NCBI RefSeq assembly: GCF_016859285.1
Contig: NC_053411.1
Span: 1,737,501-1,801,500 of the forward strand
Direction of reading: 5' to 3'
From: Xiphias gladius
Taxonomy: Eukaryota > Chordata > Actinopteri > Istiophoriformes > Xiphiidae
Length of the DNA: 64,000 bases
This document shows, piece by piece, positions 1-13,318 of this stretch. The first letter of the stretch is position 1; each line of letters begins with the position of its first letter. Made by a program: the position numbers and the translations under genes. The notes below the pieces were generated by a model, which saw nothing but the letters and a program-made list of their open reading frames with translations, was not told where the DNA came from and made no database searches.

Positions 1-1179
1 CATTTAAGGGGTCGCAAAACAAGCTGGGAACTACTGAAACAGGATGATGTGGGTCATTGTACAGTTCTATAGAGTGACGACATTAGGTGTCCTTATTCGG
101 TTATTATTATTAGGAGGTATATTGTTTTAGATCTGGCTCTCGGTTACATAAACTCTGATTGTTCCTCTATCACAGATAGATCCGTCTGATGAAAGACCTG
201 TGTGCGCAAGCTGAACTAAAGTCATGTGAGTGCAGATCACCTTCCTAAAATTTTGTGACTTTTATATTAGCATGTAAGATTTGACCCTGACTTTAGACTT
301 AGAGAACACAAAGGTTTCATTTAGTTAAATAAAACTAAATTTGACTTAAAATGGAATTAGGTAAGGAAAACAGACATTACACACTAAGAATTACACATTG
401 AGGACTATAACTGAGATTCGATTAACATGAACGTACAGGAAAGAAGGTACAAAATACATGGAGTGTAAAAAATTAAAATATTCCAAGCCAAATTGTTTTT
501 TTTAATCACTATTTTTATTTGTTTTATGTATAGGGTAATTCTTTGAGAGATGCAGGGGTGGGGAAAGGGATTTTTTTGACGCTGACATTGTGTTTTTCTT
601 TACTTCCTTTGGGAAGTAATTATTGTCTTGAATATCTGTACCTATTAAATAAAGACTATATAGAATAATAACACAATTAACTTCAGTAACTTTAGTAAAA
701 GTATCACAAATAAAAGTGCACATAATGCAGAATGGCCTCATTTCAGTGTTAATAAAAAAAATATCACTGGCACATTCAATGTATAGAAAGCAGCAGATCA
801 AAGACACACACCTAAAGAATATATCAATCTTTATTGACACAGGAAGTTAACAACAGGTAAAAGTGCTCAGACAGTGGGGATAGCTTTACATACAGAAAGG
901 TCCCTCATTTCTGTTCACTTCCGAACGTCACAGTATCACCTGATGGATGGACGAACTCCAACTGCACTACACGACACCTACTGTACTCTTTAAAACTGCT
1001 GCAGAAGCTGACAGTACCGGAGGAACGTTTACACCATTAGAGATTGTTAATGATTGATTCCAGTCAGTCACTTCCAGACAGTCTACCCATCATGCCATCA
1101 TTTATTACATTAACGAAGGCACTATGAGTATTCGTTAAAGGTCGAAAAGTCTAGCCTACCTCTCAGAGACTTTTCAGAG

Positions 1180-1740
1180 CACTTAAAGAGCCAGTTCACC
1201 ACAAATAATAAATATTTTCATTTCCCTCCTCTGGTGTCTAACTATGCAGATAGTTTTGTTTTTATTTGTTCAGCTTTTGGGAGATCTGCCTCTGAGTTCT
1301 CAGTATCCACAATAAAACAATGGAGGTGAATATTGCTTATGTCACTGAAAAATTACATTTGAAAAACTCTTCACCAGGTTGTTTCTCCTGAAACAATATC
1401 CTGGTTACTCAGATAATTTACAGACAGGCCTGACAACAGTTTTCACCAGAACTACTTTCTCATGGATAAAGTAGTCCCTATAAAAACTGTTGACAGCTAT
1501 GTCTGTGCATTATACTAAGTAATCAAGACATGGTTTCTGGAAATAAAAGCTACTATTCATTTTTTTTGGATGACATTTTTCAATGCTTTGAGGAGCACAA
1601 AAAAAATTTCATTCACCTCTGTTGTATTAACGGCAGATGTTTCAGAAGCTGACGTCATAAAATGGAAACCACCTGCATGGTTAGATACCACTAGAGCTAG
1701 TTGAGACAATAAGTCTCTCTGTAATTTGGATGAACTGACA
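1180..1740. repeat. Dispersed teleost repeat, unclassified
   Basis: The left end reads AGCCAGTTCACCACAAAT, followed by the CAGCTTTTGGGAGATCTGCC and TCTGAGTTCTCAGTATCC blocks that I recognise from abundant teleost interspersed repeats. An inverted TTCATTCACCTCTGTTGTAT segment lies near the right end, against the left-side AATGGAGGTGAATATTG. This suggests a non-autonomous element. No coding content. Confidence 0.5.
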
Positions 1741-2154
1741 CTTTGACTCCATATTCATTTTGTTTATTTTTACTTGTGTGCTCAATTTGTGATTCTTTCA
1801 TTTTCGTCTGGTACATGAATGCTGCATAATATCTAAGGTTCGAAGTTTATTCTTGACCTTGGAAACAGCAGTTGAGAAAATGATCTCACCACAGGGTTTG
1901 TTTAGTGGCTGTTGCTGACCTTTCAATCCTACCTCAGTTTGCTCAGTTGTCACTGTAACGTAGATATTCTACTTTGTGATTTCTATGAGAATTTTAAGAG
2001 TTTGCCGCCTTTTAGGCTGATGAAGATCAAGCGATATGATTGACAGCCACTAAATGGACATTGTGGTGAGACTGTTAACAAAAATATCTGTTTTGCAATG
2101 ACCACTCAGTTGGAATTAAGCACAATACAATCAATCTTTTGGTGTCAGTTTTGC

Positions 2155-2520
2155 ATGTTTAAAGGAATAGTTCAACATTTTGGCAAACAGCTAATTTGCT
2201 TTCTTGTTGAGAGTTAGATTAGAAGATCGATACCACTCTCATATCTGTCAATGATACGATATATGCAGCTGGAGCTGGGAGACAGTTAGCGTAGCTTAGC
2301 ATAAAGACTGGAAACAAGGAGAAACAGCTGCAAAGAAAAAGAAAAGAATAAGCATATTTCCCAAAATGTCAAAGTATTCCTTTAGGGCAGTAAAACATAT
2401 CAGAGTAGACTTGGTGGGGAAGGAGAGATGGACTCTCGAGATGTGATAAATGTAAAACCCTTTAAAAGATCTAATCAGGATCAGACTGACCCACATGGTC
2501 AGTTAGTCTGATGCTGTGTT
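2155..2520 (+). repeat. Dispersed teleost repeat (AAAGGAATAGTTCAACATTT family)
   Basis: Begins AAAGGAATAGTTCAACATTT, then GATACCACTCTCATATCTG and TTAGCGTAGCTTAGCATAAA, diagnostic strings of a very common fish non-autonomous repeat. A weaker copy appears near 56490-56570. The short ORFs across it are not genes. Confidence 0.6.
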
Positions 2521-4050
2521 TTTATAGAAATCTACGCATTTCTATAAAAGCACAGTACCGCTGCATATAGTATTAAGAAGTCAAAGGTAATCAGTTGGAA
2601 CAGCAATCAGTGCAATTAATGTTGATGAAGTAGAAATAATCCCTTAAAAACATCCTTTTAATTTTCCCCTTTGGGTTGATTAATAATGCAAACATACTGT
2701 ATAATGACCTGTAATGTTAGTGGTTGGATAACTTCCCTTCTTTTAAAAATAAAATCCCTGGATGACAGAATACACAAGATTTGAGTCTTTAAAAAACAGA
2801 AGAATAACAAAAACATTTGACACAATGAAGGAAAATTTTAACTGTATTTGTGGGGAAAAGATGTATATTATTTATGTAGAACAGGTGGTGATTTCTGACT
2901 TCATTTTATTTTACGTCATGATTCCACTGGTCAGTGAGAGTATAATGTGGGGTTAGACTCATAAAAGGAACCATTATTAGCCTCTTGTCAAAAATTGAAT
3001 ATAAAATTACATCATTATCACAGCACTGACCGCTAATACTCTGGGTGTCTATTGTAAAAAACATGAACCTGAACTGATTATGATGACACATTTTGGTCAG
3101 TTTTTACACACGTATGCATAATGTCAGTTTGAATACATGTGTCATTATTAGTATCATCACTTTTAGTGTCCACCCTGATGAGAGTAACATTCTGGGGTTG
3201 AATTCTTGTAACTTTGTGTCATCCTCTCGCATAAAAATTCTCATAGAGTATAAAAATTGGCTACTGGCATGTTGAATTTAGAAAATTTTGTTTTTTATTG
3301 GCTTTTGAAATCCCATATGTATGGACTCTGCAGTGTGCCATTGGAATAATAATACAAATGCTATCGATGAATTAAATTGGTATTGAAATGATGCATTATT
3401 AAACTCAAAGTAAAAAAACATATCTATCTTTAAATTTTACAATTAATAATTCTGTTTCCTTGTTGTGTCTTTAAATAATGAATTACTAACCGAGTTTTAA
3501 AATGAAATTACAAATTAATTGTGGTTTTTAAATTTTACTTTTTGCTATTCCATTTACTTACATGTCTGCCTATCATATCAATTAATTAATTTTGTGTTTT
3601 AGTGCTTTAATTCAGTCTAAAGCTGTTTAAGCTGTGTGTCAACTGGGAGTAAAATCTAAAGTCCAAGGCCAAAGCTCCGTCTGCTGCTCTGTGGGTTGGA
3701 CTTTGGATTTAGGTGACACACTGCTTAAAAATCCTTAAATTAAATAGAGAAGCATTGTTTCATCGATCACAACTCTAAATGTTAAAGCAGAAAATTAATG
3801 AGGTGTGAAATGGAATTTGAAATACACATAAATAAGTAAATGGGATAAGTGAAATTTAAATGCCTTTTAAAAATGTATTTTTTGATTCCAATTTAAAATT
3901 CGATTTCAGCATTAAGAGTCAGAACAGAAGGACTAATCAAGAAATTTAATGATCTCAAAATTTATTTTTTCTTTGAACTCGTCAATACAACTTTTAAGTG
4001 CTACTTTTACTAATCAATTTATCGCGTTTTTTTTTTTTTTTTTTTAAATT
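2521..4050. other. AT-rich non-coding stretch
   Basis: Very AT-rich DNA downstream of the LAMP-like gene, with a poly-T run at 4027-4045 at its edge. Short ORFs have no splice or homology support. Confidence 0.5.
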
Positions 4051-4056
4051 AATCAG

Positions 4057-4066
4057 TTTATTTATT
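4057..4066 (-). terminator. Candidate polyadenylation signals of the LAMP-like gene
   Basis: Two overlapping AATAAA hexamers on the minus strand (TTTATT on plus) lie about 240 nt past the stop codon of the LAMP-like gene, followed by a poly-T run (plus strand) at 4027-4045. Position and orientation fit the 3' end of this transcript. Use is inferred only. Confidence 0.5.
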
Positions 4067-4303
4067 GATTACACTGAAGAACTTTAAAAAGTGGCTAGCT
4101 CCAGCGTCCATACTACGGAACCTCCAGATAAAACTGTTCATAACAGTAAATAAGGTAAACCAAGACATAAAAGGACAGAAAAGGTTAGGCTTTTTTGGAA
4201 GTGATCTTTAGCCCCTGAGAAAGAGCATCACAGCCTCACAGACTTTGGTTTATAATGGGAGTGACCACTACTTGATCTCTTATAACCCACCGACCGGCCC
4301 ACC

Positions 4304-7300
4304 TCACAGAGTCTGGTAGCCACCGGTCCTCCTCCTGCGGCTCAGCAGGTAAGCCACCACTACAATAACAATGAGCACCAGCAATGTCACTCCTACTCCA
4401 ATGGCAACGCGGTAATCAGGCTGGTCAGCAGGACAGTAGTCAGCTGGAAAACACAAAACACAACATATATAAAACAATATATTATTTGTTTAATGTGACC
4501 AATTTTGTAGGGACTAATAAGATGTCAAATATCAGTGAATGAATGAAGACAATGATCAATCTAATAGTTCGGTTTGAAATTTAATTTTTATGTTTAAGTT
4601 ACACATTGTCTGACAATTTGAAAATGATTAATGAATTAACTCAAAAATAAAAAGGCTACCTACCACAGTCCTTTAAAGTAGCTGTAATGAAACCTCGTCT
4701 TAAAAAGTCTACTCTTGATCCAGGTGTTTTACCCAAATATAGACCCATGGCTAACATTTCCTTTCTCTCTAAGATCCTTGAGAAAGCTGTAGCCAACCAG
4801 CTGTCAGACTAGTCCTATTCTCAGATCAATTTCAGTATGTGCACGCTAACGATAAATCCTCCATATATTTAAAAGTTAGTCACGGAGTTCCACAAGGTTC
4901 TGTGCTTGGAACAGTTCTATTCACCCTATATATCCTTCCTTTAGGCAATAGTAATAGGAAACACTCCATAATCTTCCATTGTCATGCAGATTATACCCAC
5001 TGTCAATGAATTGTACTTGTCAATGAATCAGTTGGCTTAACGTCAAGCATGATTTAGGGGCATAAAGACCTGGATGACCAGCAGCGTTCTGCTGTTAACC
5101 TCAGACAAAACTCAAGTTATTATACTTGGTCCCCGACAAATAAGAAATACATTATCTAATGATAAAGTTACTCTAGATGGCATTAACCACTGTTAGGAAT
5201 CTCAGAGTTCTCTGTGATCAGAGTATGTCCTTTAACTTCATTTGAAGGAATTAAAACAATTTGTTGCACTGTGATATCAGTTCAGAATCTCAAACCCATG
5301 CTGCTTTGCAATCAATCAGGCAACTGAATGTATTTTATATGCTGCGTTGTGGTTAGTGTTGTATGCTCTGGTGGTTCTGCTCTAATTAGCTGTTGCTTAT
5401 CAGTCATGTAATAGGTCTAGTCTTGTACATGATGTTCTCCTCTTGTCTTTTCCGCTATTCTTCTGTTTTTTTTTCTTCAGTGATCAAGAAAAAAAAATTA
5501 GAAATCGTTCATGTTGAAAAATGTATTCACGTACTGTACACAAGTACTAATTTGAAGTACTTTACTTGAGCGTTTCTATTTTTTTTTAATTTTAAACTTC
5601 TCCACTGCATATTGTATATTGTCCTTTTTTAAAATTACAATTGCAATACAAGTACTTTATGCTACTGTTTAATTTATAAGACATAACATATATATTATGA
5701 CACGCGTAGCCATTGTGCATAACAAGTACTTTAACTTTTTGTACTTTAAATTCATTTTTCTGATGAAACTTCTGTGCTTTTACTGAATACAGAACCTCTA
5801 TTAGTACTTACATGTGGTATTGCATAAAATTGTATAAGGAGTACCTCTTTCTTTCATAAATGGATCAAACAATGTATTTAATGGATGGTTATTAATGAGA
5901 AGCTCGCATTTAGCCAAAAATGCTCCTTGATAATTTTTCTTCATGAGGACACTTACAAAAGCCAAAGTCGTTCTTTGTTAGATTGAAGGCCTGCATCCTG
6001 TCTTTAATGACATCCAGGTACAGTCCATTCCCCATGTACAGTGATTCACTCTTGCATGAGTAGCAGTGTCCAACCCTTGCAGCGAAGAGATGCACGGACT
6101 TGTTGTTGGCAGTGTAATTTTCTTTAGCTGCAACAGTCAAACATAGCAATGCTCATTTTCTTATGATGATTGCCATAAAAACAAATGCTGATGATCAGAT
6201 AGGGAACCAAACTTGTTAGACTGCATTGTACTGAGAGCAGGTTGATTATTACCAGCATCACATGCTTAACAGTAATTCTCCTGATGATGTCTATACATAG
6301 TTAAACAGACACAACACAAACAAGGAAGTTGCTTACTCTTTAATGCTTCTTGTCTATGCTAATATTTGCGATTCTTGCACAACACCCACCTGCAGCTGCA
6401 TATCAGTGCACATGCAGTGACCCAATTACAAGAGTCTAAAATTTATTCAGTAAAATGGCAGTAAATCATATGTAAAGACTGGAATAAAAACTTGAGTATT
6501 CTCAACTTACCTCCTTTACTGAAGGAGTAGAAGAGGTCGAAAGACAGAGTATTAACGTAGACAGTATTTTTAGCAGTGTCCTGAGGAAATATAAGACAAT
6601 AAAACAGGTTTTTACACGCTTGTTGTCCAGTGGTACTGGGTAGTCAGAGTGCTCTATGCAGCTTTTTAAATCCTTACTGTAATTAAATGGGAGGTTTCGA
6701 TTTTAATTTAGATGAACAGACAAGACCATGATTGAGAATGTTGGCAGACTATTATCTTCTATGCTGCTTGTTACATCGAGTGCCAGCGTGTTGAATGTGA
6801 TGGGAAATTTGCTGGATTTCTTTACAGCACAAAAAAGACAGACATAGCTGTTTTTTCAGCATGTATTCCTCTGAACTTTGAGGCTACTGAGCAATAGAGA
6901 CAGAATCTGTCTGGTCGGTTCAACTAAATATCACTGTTTTGTTATTAACCTTATACATTCGCCCTCATTTTACTAGCAATCTGCCTACATTAAAAAAACA
7001 AAAACAAATACAGACTGATTGTTGACTGAGCTTTGCAATGAATTTCGTCATACATTTTTCAATGATTTATTACATTTTTGAACTGCTGGATTGTTTTGAA
7101 GGTATGTAAACACCACACTTCCAAGGATTCATTTGTATATTCTGCCATGCATTGTACCTGAATTATTTTTATGACATGCCGTTCTTTTTAAAAATAACCA
7201 CAATGACCAAAAGGACAAAGGTCTAATATGTTGAAACCTAGAATTACATTATGTAACTTTTCAGTAGTAGCAGTTCATGAACCTTCTACATATTGCTAGC

Positions 7301-8335
7301 TTTCAGCCAACAGGACAGTGAGTGCTAAAAAGTTACTGTTGCTGCCCGATCCGTGCTGGAAGCCTGATTTGTTCTATGCATGTGTGAAAATGTGGCTAAA
7401 TCCTGTCATTGCTATCATTTTATGGCACTGTTGAAAAATGTGTCTTCTCTTCACCTGATATCATAGATTATTTTGCCTTATACCATCAACTGCAAGAATA
7501 CGTCTTTAAAAGGAAAACTGCCTCCAACGTTGATCGCACAGACTGAGTAAAACTAAAACGGGCATCTTCACCTGTCATCCTTAAAAGGTAACTACAAGTA
7601 GATTTTAAAAAGAAGCAAAGAAAAGTCAAAGTAACACTAGTTACCCGGAAATGCCTGAGTTAGTAAAACAATAATTGTTAAATATTTTATGTGTAAGTCC
7701 ATAAAATCCTCAAAAAGAACTTAGTTTACAAAGTATTACATATGGAGGTTTAAAAGCACTGGGAATTTCTGGTTATTAACAATTTCGGTCATGTGTTAAA
7801 TACACAAATGCAATTAGCTGGAAATATAATGCTGTCCAACAGCATTTAAAAGTTAACTGTACTTGAGTAAGAGAATTTTACTTTCTCAGCCTTTTTCTTT
7901 TTTTCCCCCTCTTAAAACAGACAAAAGATTCTTCTCCACTGGCCCCAGCAGGCAGAACATGAGGTAGTTGTGCTGTCAGAGGAAGAGAAGAGATCTGTTC
8001 TGACAGAGAGCTTCTTTCTGTATATATTCATGGTGCAACCTATATGCTGTATCTTTTCTTGTCGATAGCCCGTGTACATATCCAGATCCTGGTGATTATA
8101 TTTTCATCTTATTGTATACATAGGGTCTATGTATGTTCTTTCATTCTTGACACATGAACCACATGAAATTTGTTTTATAGTTGTATTTGGCAAAAATGAA
8201 GGATTGTTTTTGTGATAGGTTCCAAAAATGATTCATTTATTTTCATTGTACTTGTACAACTCTACATGACACATGTAGAGGTGTCATGAGGTTTTCTTTC
8301 ATCTTCCTGTCAAGGTCAGTCTCTTCAGTTAACTC

Positions 8336-8422
<87 letters not shown>

Positions 8423-11400
8423 TCTTAAATTCAGAAAATTGTTAAGGAAAGCTTCAATTGAAGTAACACTTTATATTGATAAATGGAATATATTTCTAGA
8501 AATACATACTGATAAAATATGTTTAGTGTGACTTTTACAATACTAGCAATATGTAGTGGTCCACTTAAATTTGATACATTTAAAAAGTATCTTAGGTTCC
8601 AATTTATCACAATAAATATAAATTAATATAGGATACATTTTTCATAACTGAATGAATAATTAAGGTTATTTATTTTTTTTAAACAATTACTTTATTCAAG
8701 CAATGCAAGCTTTTTACCAGCTTTTTTTGTTAACTCATGACGAAATTAGCTTCATATATTACACATTCTTTACCAAAACAGAAAAAAAGTGTTTATTTAA
8801 TAAGGAAACATGTAATCTTCTATTTCATTAGTGCCATATATTAGACATAATTTACACAAACAAGAAAAACATGTATTTATTTAATAGAAAAAAATTCATA
8901 ACTAGTAAAAACAAAGATAACTATAATTATATTATATAAATTTATTTAGCTAGCTAGATAGTATTTGAGGTTTTACTTCTAATGTATCGACACATCTTTT
9001 TCAGGTGAACCTCTTTTCTAAACTGGTTCTTAAATATTCTGTCATTTATGGTGCTGAGAAGGTTAAGTTTCTGACTACTGGTTTAAAATTGATAAAATAC
9101 CTGGAATAAGAATTAAACAAATCTTCAATCTTATATATTTTTTACAATAGCAAAGACCATTTTATTCAGCTATAAATACATTATCTGACACATAAATTGT
9201 AGTTCTTTAAATGTCTTAAAATATTTTTGAATATTTATAATTTTTGTACTTTAATACTTTTGAAAGCTAAACGTAAACAGTGTTACGTATTATAAGTTAA
9301 ATAAAGGAGGCACTCAGTGAAACCAGAACCTCTGGGTTCTGTTACAGATGTATGAAAATCACATTGAAATTTGATATGATCAACATAATGAAATCGATCA
9401 ACAGTACTGTGCAGCTTTTTTTGGTGTTTTTTTTCCTTTGATGCTAACAAATTAATCCTTGTGTTGTTAAGACAGAAAGGGTTTGAATTTTAATAGCAAG
9501 TGCTGTTATAAATACTTATCTTGGGACAGTAGGCCTCTGGAACACTCTAACTTTTTCAGAAACAAAAATGAAAGCAACCCTCAGTGAGAAACTGTATTGA
9601 GTTACAAAAGCTAGGGGATCAGTGGCTATGATGTCAGGGCTCTCTGTAGAGCTAAAATTTGAGGTTGCTTATCGCTCTTTCTAGGCTACTAAACCATCAC
9701 TGATAGCTAGCTTACAAAAAATGTATCATTTTGATAAGTGATTAATCTTTTCTTATTTTTCAAGCAAAAAGGCCAAATATTCATTAGTGTCTGCTTTTCC
9801 ATTGTGATGATTTTCTGATTTTCTCTGCTTTAAAAAAAAAATCATATTAAACTCAATTTCTTTGGCTTCTGGACTATTGGTCGGACAAATCAAGACGTGA
9901 AGAAGAAACTGTGAAGGGTGTTTTTTTCACAATTTCTGACATTTTGTACATTAAATGATTAATCAAGAAAAATAATCAGCAGATTAATGAATCATGACAA
10001 CTATCATTTTTTGGAGCACTAGAGCAGATTTGAGACTGGATTTACATTGAGTAAAATACTATTCAATCCTAACCTTAGTTCACAAATCTTTCTTTTGTGG
10101 ACCTTGGTTAATGCACCAGCTGGGGTTACTGGACATTTGCAAATATAATTAGTGTGAGATAAGGTTACCAAGCTGTGTTTGTTTATGCAATTATACCTGG
10201 GTTGTGTAGTTAGCTTTACAATGATACATTGACGTTAGGCTTCACCAAGCTCCCTTAACATTCACAACCAATTCATCTGGAGTGTCACTTAGAAAAACAC
10301 TAAATGAATCACACAAGCTTTGCAGAGTGAGGCCTTGTGATGCAGTATCCTTGTCACATGTCACATGCTCTTAGAACAGGCCTGTCAACTACAGTTCCCT
10401 TTTTTAAAAGTTCTCTCTGATTCCAGTTCCTACATGAAGTTACTAGTCAAACAATTTGTTATTCATCAAAAGACTGAATGGGTTTATTCTGTCAGTGCTG
10501 CACTATTAAATTGCTTGAGACTTTAATTTAAATGCCAAATCCATTGAGTAGGTCAAAGATAAGGTATTGCAAAAACAAGGACTGACCTCGTTGCCTCCCC
10601 CATCAATAGCGTTCAACACTATATTGTCATATTTAGGAAATCAAAGTTACCTTGTTGAACATGAAACTGATGGAGCCCTCTTTGAAGGTAAGGGTAAGGT
10701 TGGCCGTGGTTGCATCACAACTTCCACCCACTTTGGTCAACATTGGCTGAACAATGAAGGTTCCATTGCTCTGAAAGATATAAACAGAGAAATCAGGCAG
10801 TTGGATGGCCACCTTTTATCAGAATGTCCCAGAGGTTACCATGGCATCTACAGTGTTTCTTTAGAGAAACAGTATTGTCACGTAGGATAAACAATTATGT
10901 TGTGACACACAGATGATGCACATTTAACCCTCTGCTGTCATCGAGCCCACCACAATGAGGAAATTAAATCTTGTGTGAAGGGATTTTCTCAATTCCTGAA
11001 AATAGGATGCTGACAATTGCATTGTTAAAAGCTGAGTCAGAGACTTGTGCAGAAAGTTCTATTCATGTTATCAAATTCCTAAATGGCTTAATAAAACCTT
11101 AAATAAAATTTTAAGATTAGAATATGCTACACAAAATTAGCTAGACCTTTGGCCTATCTTTGCTGGGGCTCTTGTTTTGTCTATTGTGACTAATGAAATG
11201 TACCTTTGGTGTTGCCAATTTGATCTGCAGTGCCATCTGAGCCTTCAGGCAAATCACGTTTCCTTCTTTCGTTATGGTATAGTTTCCTACAGTCAAGTTG
11301 GTGGAGGGAGTAGGTTCAGGAGGAGGTGGGGTTGTAGGCTTGGGGGTGGTAGTTGTAGGCTTGGGGGTGGTGGTTGTAGGCTTGGGGGTGGTGGTTGTAG

Positions 11401-13318
11401 GCTTGGGGGTTGTAGGCTTGGGGGTGGTGGTTGTAGGCTTGGGGGTGGTGGTTGTAGGCTTGGGGGTGGTGGTTGTAGGCTTGGGGGTGGTGGTTGTAGG
11501 CTTTGGGGTGGTGGTTGTAGGCTTTGGGGTGGTGGTTGTAGGCTTTGGAGTGGTGGCTGATGAGACGTTAAATTCCTCCGCAGGGGACAAGGTTGCAGAA
11601 GGTTTGGACCTCTTTTCATCTTCAGCCAATGACAGTGCTTCAGTCAAAAAGACAGGGAAGGAGAAACAAATCCATTTCAATATTCATACCCTCTAACTTA
11701 ATAATCTTAAATTTAAAACTGTATTAATTGATTATTTTTGGCAACTTGACAGCACTGGAACAGACTCGACATCTGACAGAGTATCGGCTTAAATACAGTT
11801 GCTACGGTTAACAGGTTAGCGAGCAATTGCCTATTTACACATCAAACACACTTGGAGCAACATTATCATTAGTTTGGAGTTGTTTCCCCTGGTGAGTGTT
11901 AGTCCAGTTTTCTCCTTTTAGCTTTGTTTTGGTCTCCACCAACCAATGAGAAAAACACTTGCTTCTTTAGCTGCTAGATGTTCTTCACCAACAGGTCACG
12001 AACCTTGTCTGTCTGCTGTTTGGTGCTGGGCATGTAGTGTACAGTGGTTCCATTAAAGCTTTCTCACAGAAAACAGCTGCCTGCTGCTGCTGGAAATGTA
12101 TCTGATTATATAATTTCTGGGCTGTTAAACCACACAATGAGCTAAAATAAGCTAAGAAAAACCATAGTGCTAAAGGTAACTGCACAGTTGGGTGATATTT
12201 TTCTGGGGGTTTGTAAATACAAGTGAACTATTTTATATTACAGAAAGTAATGTAATCCATTGTTTATGTAAAAGATACTGATAAGTACATATTTAATGTT
12301 GAGCTGTGAGTAGCTTAGCCCTTCAAACAAACATAGTGAAAAGATCAGTTTGACATAGTTTAATAGCTTGACTGCTTTTCATGCTGACGTCAGCTGCTAT
12401 TGCCATATTTATCTCAGTACACAAGTCCGCAACACATTTATGACACTTTGCGATGTGTTTTCAGTACACAGCTTATCTGCAGGTTCAGGCAGTGGTCACT
12501 GAAACGTCCCATTTTAGGATTCAGATAGAACAGCTGACTGGTCTTTATACACAGATGGCTGACATTAAAAAGTGTTAGGTTACCACTCTCTTGTTACTGA
12601 TTATGCTCAGCTTGAGCCAGGCAGATGGATGTGGGATTTTAAGCAGTAATAAATGAGTAAATACAAACCAAGGCCTGCAACCAGTGGTCGGCCTTAAGTA
12701 AACAACCACCCAAGTGAAAACAAATTAAGAATATTTCTCGTAAGGCATAATCCTTTAAAGGACAATATGATTTAACATCTATTTTGGAGTAATTTATTTG
12801 ATTTAATCAAACTTAGATGAAATCAAATGCTTATGTTAACTTGTTTTCAACACTGAGTTTGGGCTTCAACACAAGTCGTAGATTCATTCTATCCTATTTA
12901 AAAAAAAACAAAAAACTGCCATGTTCTGCCAGCAGACATGTGACTTAGACCTGCAAACCTACAAAAAGACTGCGGAAATTTCTGTTCCCTAAACTATCCA
13001 GGAAGTCACGGTGAGGTCACATGAAAACATCTCATATCTCACTTACACACCGAATCAAAAAAACATACAAAGACTCTCTGTTACCCGCAGGTTGAAAGCG
13101 GCAATAAAATTATATTCCTAGTTCTGACATAAGTCACTACGTCAAGCAACAACATTCTGTCGTCTTATAAAACGTATTAATGTACTGGAGCAAAACTGGT
13201 TGTGTACAAAAAAATTATCGTACTAAAATGCGGAAAAAAACTCTGAATGTTTTTGGTTTTGTGTCTTACCTGAGACAACACAGCAGGCTACAAAAATAAA
13301 CACAGCATTCCTTTTCAT
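4304..13318 (-). CDS. cd68: LAMP-family lysosomal membrane glycoprotein, CD68/macrosialin-like (6 exons)
   Basis: Exons in coding order are 13270-13318, 11204-11637, 10651-10770, 6511-6580, 5957-6127 and 4304-4443. All join in phase at GT-AG borders to give 984 nt (327 aa plus stop). Residues 1 to about 19 are a signal peptide starting MKRNAVFIFVACC. Exon 2 holds a mucin-like TTTTPKP repeat, then a single LAMP luminal domain. Its expected disulfide cysteines are C146-C179 and C249-C285, the second pair 36 residues apart. A transmembrane helix lies at about 294-315 and a short RRRR tail ends GYQTL, the YXX-hydrophobic lysosome-sorting signal of the family. One LAMP domain behind a mucin stalk, 327 aa (human CD68 is 354 aa) and six exons fit CD68 better than two-domain LAMP1/2, although the GYQTL tail is LAMP1/2-like. 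CD68 is a late-endosome/lysosome glycoprotein of macrophages. LAMP3 or a divergent LAMP1 paralogue remain possible. The family is certain; the symbol is less so. Confidence 0.75.
4650..5330 (+). mobile_element. L2-type LINE reverse transcriptase remnant
   Basis: In the last intron of the LAMP-like gene. Broken plus-strand frames give MKPRLKKSTLDPGVLPKYRP, LSKILEKAVANQL and [20 protein letters not shown], then a decayed catalytic box (HADYT instead of YADDT) and KTQVIILGP. The order matches L2-clade reverse transcriptases. Stops and deletions show it is dead. Confidence 0.75.
5520..5830. repeat. Decayed copy of the AAGTAC-rich MITE
   Basis: Repeated AAGTACTTTACTTGAG, TTCTCCACTGCATATTGTA and AAGTACTTTAACTTTTTGTA strings parallel the fuller element at 21492-22036. 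No terminal repeats can be defined. Confidence 0.45.
8339..8419. repeat. (TG)n microsatellite
   Basis: About 40 uninterrupted TG units in an intron of the LAMP-like gene. Valine/cysteine shadow ORFs here are artefacts. Confidence 0.97.
11325..11549 (-). repeat. 21-bp coding minisatellite (TTTTPKP mucin repeat)
   Basis: Within exon 2 of the LAMP-like gene, a 21-bp unit (plus-strand GTAGGCTTGGGGGTGGTGGTT) repeats about ten times, with one shortened unit that keeps the frame. The last three units differ by CTTTGGGG in place of CTTGGGGG. The array encodes Thr/Pro-rich TTTTPKP units that are likely O-glycosylated. Because the period is a multiple of three, other frames on both strands stay open too and give Gly/Val-rich or Leu/Pro/Gln-rich shadow ORFs that are not genes. 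Confidence 0.9.
11890..12300. repeat. Three-copy dispersed repeat, copy 1
   Basis: Lies in the first intron of the LAMP-like gene. Shares CTTTTAGCTTTGTTTTGGTC, TTGTCTGTCTGCTGTTTGGT and CAGAAAACAGCTGCC with copies near 39.83 kb and 60.80 kb, in the same order and orientation. No coding content; class unknown. Confidence 0.7.

Noticed and set aside
8286..8531. Cys/Val repeat protein
   Set aside because: Translation of the (TG)n microsatellite.
10567..10890. 107-aa plus-strand ORF
   Set aside because: Antisense to exon 3 of the LAMP-like gene (10651-10770); no own splice or family support.
11177..11696. Long Gly/Val-rich plus-strand ORFs and a Leu/Pro/Gln-rich minus ORF
   Set aside because: Shadows of the 21-bp minisatellite in the LAMP-like exon; the true frame is fixed by phase-matched splicing.
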